Shown here: positions 11,078 through 20,900 of the stretch, piece after piece
Position numbering within the stretch: position 1 is the stretch's first letter
Layout of the letters: the number at the start of each line of letters is the position of its first letter
The notes under the pieces: generated by a model
The model's database searches: none
What the model saw: the letters and a program-made list of their open reading frames with translations, nothing else
Told to the model about the DNA's origin: nothing
Position numbers and translations under genes: made by a program
DNA from: Hyposmocoma kahamanoa
Lineage: Eukaryota > Arthropoda > Insecta > Lepidoptera > Cosmopterigidae
DNA length: 64,000 nucleotides
Assembly: GCF_003589595.1 (NCBI RefSeq)
Contig: NW_020653852.1
Span: 418,737-482,736 of the forward strand
Direction of reading: 5' to 3'

Positions 11078-11399
11078 AAACATTTTTATTTTTGTTTTAT
11101 TAAAACTTTTTAATCAGCTACCCTTGCAATACTAGTTATAAATCTAAAAACTTGTAGATGTGCCTCGATTTGATTATATTTTTTTCAATAATGAATTGAG
11201 ATTTGACTTCACTATTGTAATTTGTCAAAACGGCCATCATAACATGCCAGTACTGTAAACAGTAATGGTGTACTTAATGATTTTGGTACTGTAGCATCTC
11301 TAAAGGTGCCTACAGATACGATCGACATTGACGATCGGTCGATAGACATTCGACGAGTTGTTTGGGAGTGCTTATTGAGAATGTGGCATTAATTTCTAA

Positions 11400-11800
11400 A
11401 TCCAAGATGGTTGCCAAGAATTTTCAAAAATGTATTTTTGGTAATCTTTATGGAAATGGCATTTATATCTGAATACATGATGGCTGACACGACTTTTCGC
11501 ATTTTTAAATGCAAGATGGCCGGCACGATTTCTAGATAATCGAATAATGGCAAGTTGGGTATTGTTTTCGAGATATTCGGGAGAGCTCATTACGAATATA
11601 GCACTTGTAAATCCAAGATGGCCGACACGAGTTAAAAAAAATCAATATGGCTATCCTTTTAGAGGTATTTGGTGATGCTCAATACGAATATGGATCTCTT
11701 TTCTAAATCCAAGATGGCGGGGACGATTTTTCGAATAATGGCAAGTTCTATCAATCTCTGGAATTCAGGAAAACTCAATGGAAATCAGGTCCCTTTCCCT
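11400..11800. repeat. Degenerate tandem array, four units of ~100 bp, CCAAGATGGC core
   Basis: TCCAAGATGG-type cores occur at 11401, 11511, 11612 and 11708 (spacing 110, 101, 96). They are followed by variants of CCGGCACGA and by AATGGCAAGTT-type and ATTCGGGAGAGCTCA-type blocks. The units are diverged and non-coding. Confidence 0.75.
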
Positions 11801-12900
11801 TGTTATTGTTTAAATTTTCATTGCATTTCCTTTATTTTTTTCTCTTTGTAGTCATTATGGAATTAAAAGTGGAATTCAAATAGTAAAACAATATCCAAAT
11901 TTAATTTTGTATCTCGCATTTATCTCTCCCTATCTATATCATTATGTAATACTGGGTACAGTTAACCACAATGTGGACAGTATTTGCCCATTAGTCTGTA
12001 TGTCACATCTGTTTTTATTAGGATGTACTATGAAAGCACCACAGTTATAAAACTTTTGTTGTTCTCATCTTTCTTTTGGAATTATTTTGGAAATATGTTT
12101 TTTATCAAAAATAAATAAAATAAAATAAGAAAATAAAATAATAAAAATAAAATAAGTTTTATCAAAAACCAGGTTGTGCTAGATAGGGTCTAACATGGGC
12201 GGTCAACATAACAAAACAGAAGTGTAGCAAACATAGATTTACCTATATACTAAATCTATGGTAGCAAATAAACATAAGTACTTGCTTTCAACAAAATGTT
12301 CAGAGGTCATTGACCTACCAACACAACGTCTGAGGTCAAATGCGCACTTACATTTTATAATTAAAAAAAATAGTGGGTATCATACGAAAGAGTTTATACA
12401 TTCCAAATTTTTTTGTTTTAAAAATGTATGTTGCTTAGTTATTCCCATAATGCGGGTCACATAAAGTGTCAAGGACGGAAACCTGCATGTGCAAGTCCTC
12501 ACATTTAGTGGGCCTAGTGGTCCAACACAGCACATCATTTTCAACTAGTCCCCAAAAAACAATGCAATATTATATAAAGCGTAGCAGCCCAACAAGTCAA
12601 GGTAGTTTTGGCGAGTAGAATGAGTGCATTGCGTAAGGTTTCGCCGCCTCTGCCCCCGGCCGTCTCGGTCCGCCCGCCCGACCCACATTTAAGAACAAAG
12701 CTATTTGCAAGCATTGTCTTAGATCAACCACGTGGCATTACGTACTTCCGATAACATTCGAATTAAACCTCGCAACTCAACTAGCCGTAATGCCAGTTAA
12801 TCTGTATGGGTGTTTGTTTACCCCTCAATGTATCATTTAATGATCGCTGTGCATACATGTTTCCACAGATGCATTTTTGGCGTTTGTGTTTGAGTTGACT

Positions 12901-13154
12901 AAGGGTCGTATTCCAGAACTCTACTCAATGCTCAAGTCAGGACTTGAGTATGATTTAAAGTACTGAAAATGATACTCAAGTCCTTGCCATTAGGATCGTA
13001 TTTCCAGTGCTTGAAATCATACTCAAGTCTGCTCAAGTCAGGACTTGAGTATTGCAGTGAGCATTGAAAATCATACACAAGTCCTTGCCATTAGGGTCGT
13101 ATTTCCAGTGCAATCCTGACTTGAGCATTGAGTAGAGTTCTAGAATACGACTCT
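12901..13154. mobile_element. Fold-back MITE, family B, copy 1
   Basis: It begins AGGGTCGTATTCCAGAACTC and ends with the inverted counterpart GAGTTCTAGAATACGACTCT. Internal CTCAAGTCAGGACTTGAG palindromes repeat. A second, shorter copy abuts it at 13154-13279; others are at 33126-33255 and 55077-55241. Confidence 0.8.
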
Positions 13155-13279
13155 GAGGGTCGTATTCCAGGACTCTACTCAATACTCAAGTCCTTGCCAT
13201 TAGGGTCGTATTTCCAGTGCTTGTATTGCCAGTGCAATCCTGACTTGAGCATTGAATAGAGTTCTAGAATACGACCCTA
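13154..13279. mobile_element. Fold-back MITE, family B, copy 2 (short)
   Basis: It runs from AGGGTCGTATTCCAGGACTC to TAGAATACGACCCTA, with the same inverted ends but a deleted centre. It lies head-to-tail against copy 1. Confidence 0.7.
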
Positions 13280-13349
13280 AGTTTGCTAAACAGGCCCGAA
13301 ATATGTTTACAAAGTGAAATGTGTTCTTAAAGGTCTTTTTTTTTATTAA

Positions 13350-13415
13350 TAATTTTGGCTTGGATACAAGTCCTTTGAGCCATGTCTTCGTTTAATTATG
13401 TTTCTGTAAATATGG
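13350..13415. repeat. Truncated copy of dispersed repeat C
   Basis: TTTGGCTTGGATACAAGTCC and the following TTTGAGCCATGTC are shared with 47704-48125; the longer body found at 47.7 and 51.8 kb is absent here. Confidence 0.6.
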
Positions 13416-14168
13416 CCGCCACAAAGAGGATAGGGAATTTGAGGCGGCGTGCTTGGATTGTATTTTAGTTCGAGATTAGTATAATTTCGCGTTTTAGTCT
13501 TCGATTAAGGCACAATAGCACTATCCTATTACACTTTAAACTAGATTTCACAAAATAATTGAAAGTCAAAATAAAAACGACACTTTTCCCTCCAGGCCCA
13601 GAGCGAATCCGTTCTCAATGGTCGAGGGCAGACTGAAAACCAGTGCTGAGCTATTTTTTTCACTATTTCTAAGTAGTTTTGTTTATTAAGTATTATTATG
13701 TGTGGAAATGAATGATTCAGCCATAGATATAGACAAAAGGGGAGATGTGCCATGACGCTATGTAAGAGCGTATACCGATGTCGCCACTTTTTTACTTTTT
13801 CAAGTGTGCAAATCAAACTTTATGCTCTATTATCTACTAACTTAAATTACCGATTTGGATCAGATAAGGTTTAAAACATGAAAACGACGTAACATAATTT
13901 ACTATTTTAAACAATTTAAACTTACAGTCACTTGCGTAAGGGTGTATTTCCACCGGCGAGGCGAGACAATTTTTAAAACTTGTACGGCAAAATATCAATT
14001 CTTTCCTAGTGCATCTTCGGTGGAAATGTTCGGGATTGAAGAAGAAGGGCGAGACGAGATTTGAAATATTTGTTGATGTAACATTGAACCGTATTGCTGC
14101 CTATGTAGACTCTTTATTAACTCTGCAACGGAAACACGATTCACGATGTCTCGTACGATATCGCTTAA

Positions 14169-15947
14169 TATACAGGGTTACAGGAAAAGTCGTGCTAGAT
14201 CCGTTAAGGGCGTGGAGTACTCATCATTTCTGACTTATTTTACTATGAAACACCCTACCCTAAACTTAACCCTTTTCGAGATATTTGACTTTTATTTTTT
14301 TTATTCAAAATTGCCGATTTTTAGGCTACTAAATTTAATTTTGTTTATTTTGTGTGTCTTATTATTATAATTATTGCATTTTTACATGTGTGATAAGATG
14401 CTTTAGGACCTCAATCATTAAAATAGTGAATAAGTTAATTCAATACGCCGTAGTAGAAAAGAGAAAGTTAAGAAATTAAAACAAAAATTAGGAGTTTATT
14501 TTTCTCTAAGGTATATCTAAAAAAATATTATGGCAGTTGATCGGCAGATAAGTTATAAAATATCTACGTTTCATCAGCTATCTAACAAGGTATAACAATC
14601 TAGGGTTTTATTTAAATGCATTGAAAAAACTTAGTTTCATAGGCGATAGTGGAGGAGAAAATTAATACTTAGCCCTAAAAAGTATAACAAAAATTTATTA
14701 AATCAGGTTTTCACACAACTTTTTGTTATTCTACAGTTCATGTTCAACATGGCCGCCTCTGTTTCTAATACATTGTCGCATTCTTCTACGGAGACCAGTC
14801 TTCACTACTCCAGTGGTCAACGTTGTCCTCATTTGATTTGCTGCATCCACAATCCTTTCTTTTAACTCTTCTCACAGACGAAACTGGATTTGACTCGCTG
14901 TAGACAAGACTTTTCATGCGCCCCCACACATGAAAATCCATGGGGGTTAGGTCCGGACTTCTTGCTGGCCATGGCAACGGCCCACCTCGTCCTATCCATT
15001 TGTTTGGATAATTTGTGTCCAGCCAGTCTCTGACACTTCTCCTGAAATGGGCAGGGCAGCCATCATGTTGGAACCACATGTCCCTGATCAAGTTGAGTGG
15101 CAGATCATCCAGCAAATCACTCAAGTCTCCTCTCAAAAAATTTTCGTAACTTTCCCCATTTAGATTGTCCGGGAGAAAGTAAGGTCCAATCAAATGATTG
15201 GAGATAATACCCATCCACACATTCACGCTGAATCTTCGTTGGGAACCCTTCACTCTTTTCTTATTGGGATTCCTAAGTTCTTTTGGGGCCCAGTAATGCG
15301 CGTTGTGATAATTAGTTATGCCATCTTTATCAAATTTGGATTCATCTGTCCACAAGATATTTCTTAGAAAATCTGGGTCTTCTACGTCAGCATTTAGCAT
15401 AAATCTGCAGAAGTCCAACCTTCTCGCGGGGTCTCCTTCTTCAATAGTGTGTTCCGGCGTGTAATGGTACGGGTATAGGCCAGCAGTATGCACTGTAAAC
15501 CACACTCTCCATTGCGAAAGTCCCAGATCACGGGCAACAATATTAGTGGAAGTAGTCGGATCCGCTCGAAAGCGTTGCACTATCTCATTGTCCTGTTCTT
15601 CGTCGTCATTAATTCGTGGTCTGCCCATGTCTGTATTTCGTCTCAAAATAGAGCCAGTTTCTCGAAGTCTCCGATAAACTCTGTCAAAAACAGCCAAATC
15701 CGGCACTCGACGACCGGGGAATCGAGCTATGTATTCGTTGCGAGCTTGCGCAGACACACAATCGCAGTATCCGTAACAAATAAGCATAACAGCATATTCC
15801 TCAGGTGTGTACGACGTCATCTTCAACACTTCCGTAGCACAAGTACAAATCAAAGTCCGGTTAACAAGCACAGTAGTCACAAATCGGAAAAAAACAGTCC
15901 AGAATCACAGCCAAGTCAAGAAAAAGAGCAAAACGATATCACATCTA
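14169..15947 (-). mobile_element. DUF4817/DDE transposon, cut by the assembly gap
   Basis: A candidate terminal repeat TATACAGGGTTACAGGAAAA lies at 14169 on the 3' side of the transposase. The other end must lie in or beyond the N run. No target duplication can be checked. Confidence 0.5.
14731..15880 (-). pseudogene. DUF4817-type transposase of the Tc/mariner (IS630) superfamily, one frameshift
   Basis: The open frame from 15880 to 14786 gives 364 codons. An N-terminal helix-turn-helix-like region has YTPEEYAVMLICYGY and ARFPGRRVPDLAVFDRVYRR, resembling the DUF4817 domain. The catalytic core shows ILWTDESKF, MWFQHDGCPAHF and SPDLTPMDFHVW. Forty-one residues separate the second and third putative catalytic Asp (DD41D-like spacing). 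Near 14880 the frame slips: the expected C terminus (EELKERIVDAANQMRTTL, later HVEHEL) continues in another frame to a stop at 14731. A single lesion in an otherwise open frame suggests recent loss of function. Confidence 0.85.
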
Positions 15948-16347
15948 NNNNNNNNNNNNNNNNNNNNNNNNNNNNNNNNNNNNNNNNNNNNNNNNNNNNN
16001 NNNNNNNNNNNNNNNNNNNNNNNNNNNNNNNNNNNNNNNNNNNNNNNNNNNNNNNNNNNNNNNNNNNNNNNNNNNNNNNNNNNNNNNNNNNNNNNNNNNN
16101 NNNNNNNNNNNNNNNNNNNNNNNNNNNNNNNNNNNNNNNNNNNNNNNNNNNNNNNNNNNNNNNNNNNNNNNNNNNNNNNNNNNNNNNNNNNNNNNNNNNN
16201 NNNNNNNNNNNNNNNNNNNNNNNNNNNNNNNNNNNNNNNNNNNNNNNNNNNNNNNNNNNNNNNNNNNNNNNNNNNNNNNNNNNNNNNNNNNNNNNNNNNN
16301 NNNNNNNNNNNNNNNNNNNNNNNNNNNNNNNNNNNNNNNNNNNNNNN
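15948..16347. other. Assembly gap, 400 N
   Basis: Exactly 400 N, the same length as the gap at 60958, so it is probably a fixed-size placeholder of unknown true length. It interrupts the DUF4817 transposon and the gene ending at 16477. Confidence 0.98.
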
Positions 16348-16477
16348 GGGGGTGGGCGCGGCGGGCGCGGGGGTGCGCGCGCTGCTGGCCGCGCACGACG
16401 AGCTGGCGACGCGCGTGGCCGGCAACTCGGCGCTGGTGGAGCGCCTGGCGCGGCTGTCGCAGCGGCTGCGGCCCTAG
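16348..16477 (+). CDS. C-terminal exon of an unidentified gene
   Basis: The plus frame immediately after the gap reads VRALLAAHDELATRVAG then NSALVERLARLSQRLRP and a TAG stop. It is very GC-rich, like the other 3' exons here. Leu and Val spacing suggests an amphipathic helix or coiled coil. A 3' UTR with AATAAA at 17167 follows. The start is lost in the gap. It lies on the same strand as, and downstream of, the TBK1/IKK-epsilon exons, whose family ends in coiled coils, so it might be that gene's last exon. This is inference only; similarity is not recognisable by eye. Confidence 0.5.
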
Positions 16478-17190
16478 CGGCCGGCGCCCTGCGGTGCCCG
16501 GCCCGCGACCGCGAGCGCCAGGGCCGACTCGCCGAACGACGGCGGCGAGGGCGATTCCTCGATTCGCGTACAAAGTTCCGACGAGATCGCGATGACGTCT
16601 CTCGAGTCCGGAATTAAAACGGCAATCTACGAATCGGCCGCTTCGCGGGAGGCGGGCTCGGCGTGCCTCACCGGGAACGAGACTAGCGAAGACGAAGTAA
16701 AGAAAAGTAAATGTACTATTACCTAAATTGTGAATCTTTCCAAATAAGTACTATTTTTGTTTTCCGCCGTACGCCTTAATGAGTGAGTGAGATGCAGTCG
16801 ACACCGCGATCTTTTTTAGGAATATTCATTTTTATCAACACATCATTTAGTGAGTAACCTCCTCCGACGCGCAGGTTTCTTCGAGACGTCTTCCTTCACG
16901 GTTACTAAACTTTTACAGATATGTGCACCTCAGATATTAAAATCACACCTACAGATCGCAACAGGTATTAGAATTGTTGAGAAACAATCTCCACTAAGCT
17001 AATTGCAAGTAATATACGAAATGTCTTGCATATGTATCTTGACAATGCGTACGTATTGTGAAGACTCCCTGTTAAAGTTACCTTTAGACATGTAAAGCGC
17101 ATGTATCGCATAGTAAACGCGTGCTACGTATTAAATCTGCAAAATATGTACAATTTTTACGACTGAAATAAAAAACCCTTTTTTATATAG
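16478..17190 (+). other. Probable 3' UTR of the gene ending at 16477
   Basis: GC content falls gradually after the stop, with no other ORF. The first clear polyadenylation signal is AATAAA at 17167-17172. Confidence 0.5.
17167..17172 (+). promoter_or_regulatory. Polyadenylation signal AATAAA
   Basis: CTGAAATAAAAAACC lies about 690 bp after the TAG at 16475-16477 and before the convergent VAC14 3' end. Confidence 0.5.
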
Positions 17191-17390
17191 TTAAACTGTA
17201 TTCTTACGTTGCAATATATTAATATTCAATATACTATTAAAGATATTTTGTTTTTTTTTTTACGAATTATGGAATGTAACTATACATTATGTTGAGTTTG
17301 GTTAGGACAAATGCATACATCCTAATCAAATCTAAATGTTGAAGTTGTTTGAACGCAATACTCATTTCGCTAAAGCGCCAGTCGGCCTTG

Positions 17391-17396
17391 TTTATT
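17391..17396 (-). promoter_or_regulatory. Probable VAC14 polyadenylation signal
   Basis: TTTATT on the plus strand is AATAAA on the minus strand, about 380 bp beyond the VAC14 stop. Confidence 0.45.
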
Positions 17397-17772
17397 TACA
17401 AATATCTTTACTTCCCATATCGTTTGCATTCCGAAGCTTGCCTTGGCGGGGCCCCGGGCGGGCTTGACAAATTGGACTAGCCAGGTATTAATTAGGTTCG
17501 TTCTAGTAAGAAACGAGTAGGTATAAGCGGTGCTTTAAATTTGAAGCTGCATAGGTGATTGACCTCGCAACTAAGCTTATATCGACGGCAACGGGACCCG
17601 GTTCTCCCTGAAGTTGCCACGTTTCGATACGCAGCGTGCAAGATGAGATTCTGAGAATTATAGTTGCGACCTTTCGCGAGAATAAGAGCCACGGGCTAGT
17701 CAAATTTGAGTCGTCGGCCGCGGTCGCGCCAGGCGAGCCGGAAGCGCCATCGGAGACGAGTCGTCGGCGCGG

Positions 17773-17914
17773 CTACGCGAAGGGCTTGTCCAGCAGCTTG
17801 GCGCGGCTGCGGTCCACGAGGCGGAAGTCGCGGTGCGCGCGCTGCACGCGCGTGAACTCGCGCAGCAGCTCCTCGAAGTCGATGTCGGCCGGCGCCGGCG
17901 CCGCCGCCGCGCTG
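17773..17914 (-). CDS. VAC14: VAC14 exon 14, terminal
   Basis: Acceptor CCGTTGCAG at 17914 (a second AG allows 17911); Ala/Pro run, then [20 protein letters not shown] and LLDKPFA before TAG at 17773-17775. Confidence 0.88.
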
Positions 17915-20900
17915 CTGCAACGGGCGACGCGTTCGAGCGGGCCGCGGCGGAGCGGGCCGCGTGCATACGTACAGCGCGAGCGGCTGGTCGAGCGCGGGCG
18001 CGCACTGCAGGCGGTTGCGCAGCGTGTGGAAGGCGTCGCTCTGCGGCAGCAGCATCAGCAGGCCGTACAGCGCGCCGCGCAGCGCCGCACTCTGCGCGCC
18101 GCTCAGCAGCTCCAGGCGCAGGTCTGCGACACACACCCGCTCGCCAGAGTCGCGCGGCGCGGCTCGCGGCTCGCGGCGCTCACACTCACATGCGAAGATC
18201 GGGGACTCGATGAGCTGCACCAGCTTGTCTACCTCCGTGAGGAAATCCACCGTGATCTCGAGGTCGCCGCTGGCCGAACCGTTCAGGGGATTATTATTCA
18301 TCGTTCTTGCTACGAAAGTGAATAGCTAACAACCGAAACCCGGCGACTACATAAAATGCGTATAAAAAAGTTCAAATTGAGAGCGAACTTCATTTTGGAC
18401 TGAAGTCGTACATTAAGCCGAACACTGTCGTAACTCAAAATTGCGAATTGAGAATAACACAATTTTTGAAATTTAAAAACAAAATTGAATAGACCATATT
18501 GCGAATAATGTAATTATTTTTATTTGTACATAATACTTAATTATCCATTTATGAACGAGAGTATACTCGTGTACTACACCTTTAAAATGAAAGTGACCTA
18601 ATTAATAAATAAGAAAATAAGTTTATACCGTAAAACGACTTCAAAAATTATTGTTCAAATAATTGCTACTTTGGAACTGACTTATTAAGGCTCGAATGGC
18701 ACAGACTTTACATAAGACTAAAATTCCACTCCTGCGTCGATATGTAAACACCACATTTAGTTTTTAAACTTTCGCGCTGCATTGTACTAACATTTGCAAA
18801 CGAGCGGCCAGGTTGCACTGGCCGTGGTCACGGGCTGACAGAAACGTCGGGAAAATAGGTAGATGTGAAAAATACCTATTCGTATGTAAACGAGTTTATT
18901 CCCGTTTCCAAATGTTACCACATATGCATACATACATATAGTGTTGAATCTATATTTGGAAAGATGACACGCCAACACAGTTGATAAAAACGTAACTGAT
19001 TAGCAATTTAACCGTTTTCGTTCCTTAAATTATCATTAATTTTTCACAAACGACATTAGTTTATTACTTAGACGACTCTCATTCACAATTAAAACAGTTT
19101 AATTTTGATAACGTCATTCATTAACAACTTGCTTAGCTGGCTTAATTACTGTTAGGTCAAATAACAACAGAAAAGTTTAAAAAAAAGTAACCTTATGGCG
19201 TTATAATAGTTTTTTTTTGCGAATGATATTTTTAAATTGTTAAATATTGGACATAAATCTGAATGTTTCATTATTATTTTCTCGGACTAACAAGGCCCCT
19301 TACCTATAGTCCTTCGATTAATAAATTATATAGCGTGATAATGTCACAATTTCAAAACTTATATCGCGTAATCCTGCTGTTAGGTAATTTTCCGAAAATT
19401 TGAAATAGTGGAAACACATTTTGACAGGTATCAACGTCAAACGTGAAAAATATCAGGAAAAATATTTATTTTTCTGAAAAATATGATATTTTCAAAATGG
19501 AAACTTTTCCATGATCCAACACTACGTATTGCCAAAAAGAATTTTGTGTTGGAAAATTCATTCTCAAGGTGGATTTTTCATTTTTAAATCGTGTTTTCTC
19601 AATTTCACAAATTTGAGTTACGATAGTATTCGGTATCATGTGCGAAATGTTTCAGAGCCCGCTCATTCCACAAATGGAACCCCACTGGTGGAATCTTAAA
19701 ATTTGGCTCCACAAATCCCCACTAACGTGGCAATTGCTACGCAGTGGGAAATTGTGGAACAAATTCCCACCAAGATGTTATTTTACTTACTATATTTGAT
19801 TTTTAAGTGACAAGTTCATGGTTAGCCGAAAACACCTATATAGATTTTTAGCGCTAATGTCACACCAAAGATACGATGCTTAATTGACTTTTCTTAATTT
19901 TAAAACGCAGTTTTGAACATCCTATAGAATATTGAGTTATTCTTAAACGAGTACTCGAACAATTTTCGCTCTTGAACGCGTAAGAAAAGTCAACTCGGGT
20001 ATTAAATGGTTATTAAAAAATGTCTTGTTTCCTAATACATAAATAAAATAAAAATCTTTTATTTCGGACCACAGTAATCCATATAAATTAGTAGGTTAGT
20101 AACATAACAACTTAACTATGTTAGTTATTAGGGTTAGTACAATTACATAACTAAAAATTTATAAAATTAAAAATAAAGTGAGACGGACCTGGTAATGTAA
20201 TACAATATTGATTACAAAGTAGTAAATTAATTTAAAATTGTAAAAGATTTTATTTGGTTGCATAACGAAATTTGGTTGCAATGATGAAAGCAAATTTATA
20301 ATGAATCAACAAAACTTTCTTCACATTAATCATTTAAATTAAATATAATTGGTTAATTACTACTTGGTACTTGGTGCAACGGGCTGGTATCCGCAACTCG
20401 ACGACAAAGCGCCTATTTTGCGTGTAATTGGTTAATTATCTCGGTGGGGATTTTTTTTCCCACAAATCCCCACTGCGTAGCCAGTACTACGTTAGTGGGG
20501 ATTTGTGGAATATACTCAGCTGTTATCGCAGGTTTCTCAATATTTACAAAATGTAAGATTCGAATTTATGTTGACTTTTAGGATACAGAGTGGAACGTAA
20601 TGACCGCAGAGCCGAAAACTCTGAAATCTTACATGCACTGTATTGTACTGATTTTTTTTCTCAAGTGTAGTTTTCGAGCTATTCAATGACAAGTATTTAC
20701 TGTAAAACCTTACCAATCAAAATAAGTCCAACCGCAGGTTGACCGCGGTTGTCAACACTAATTATCAGCTCTTTAAGCGGTTGATCTCGATGATCAGCAA
20801 ATAATATCCCATCAGTCGCTCCTTCGATCAACTACCACGTGAACGATTGTAATTAATTATGCGGTTTACTATTCCGCGAGAAATTAACACCCGACAATTC

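Larger units (their letters stand above)
8424..14168. other. Region downstream of the kinase exons, repeats only
   Basis: It would be the next kinase intron if the gene continues in this direction. No further kinase exon can be recognised. Repeats are listed separately; the rest is AT-rich with no coding signal. A palindromic patch with paired TAGCGCGCTA pieces lies in the previous intergenic region near 6675-6715. Confidence 0.5.

Noticed and set aside
15488..16595. Open frames running through the 400-N gap
   Set aside because: Ns have no coding meaning, and the frames join unrelated sequence on either side.
17636..18329. Long plus-strand open frames of 229 and 122 codons
   Set aside because: They are the reverse of VAC14 exons 12-14 in GC-rich DNA and match nothing recognisable.
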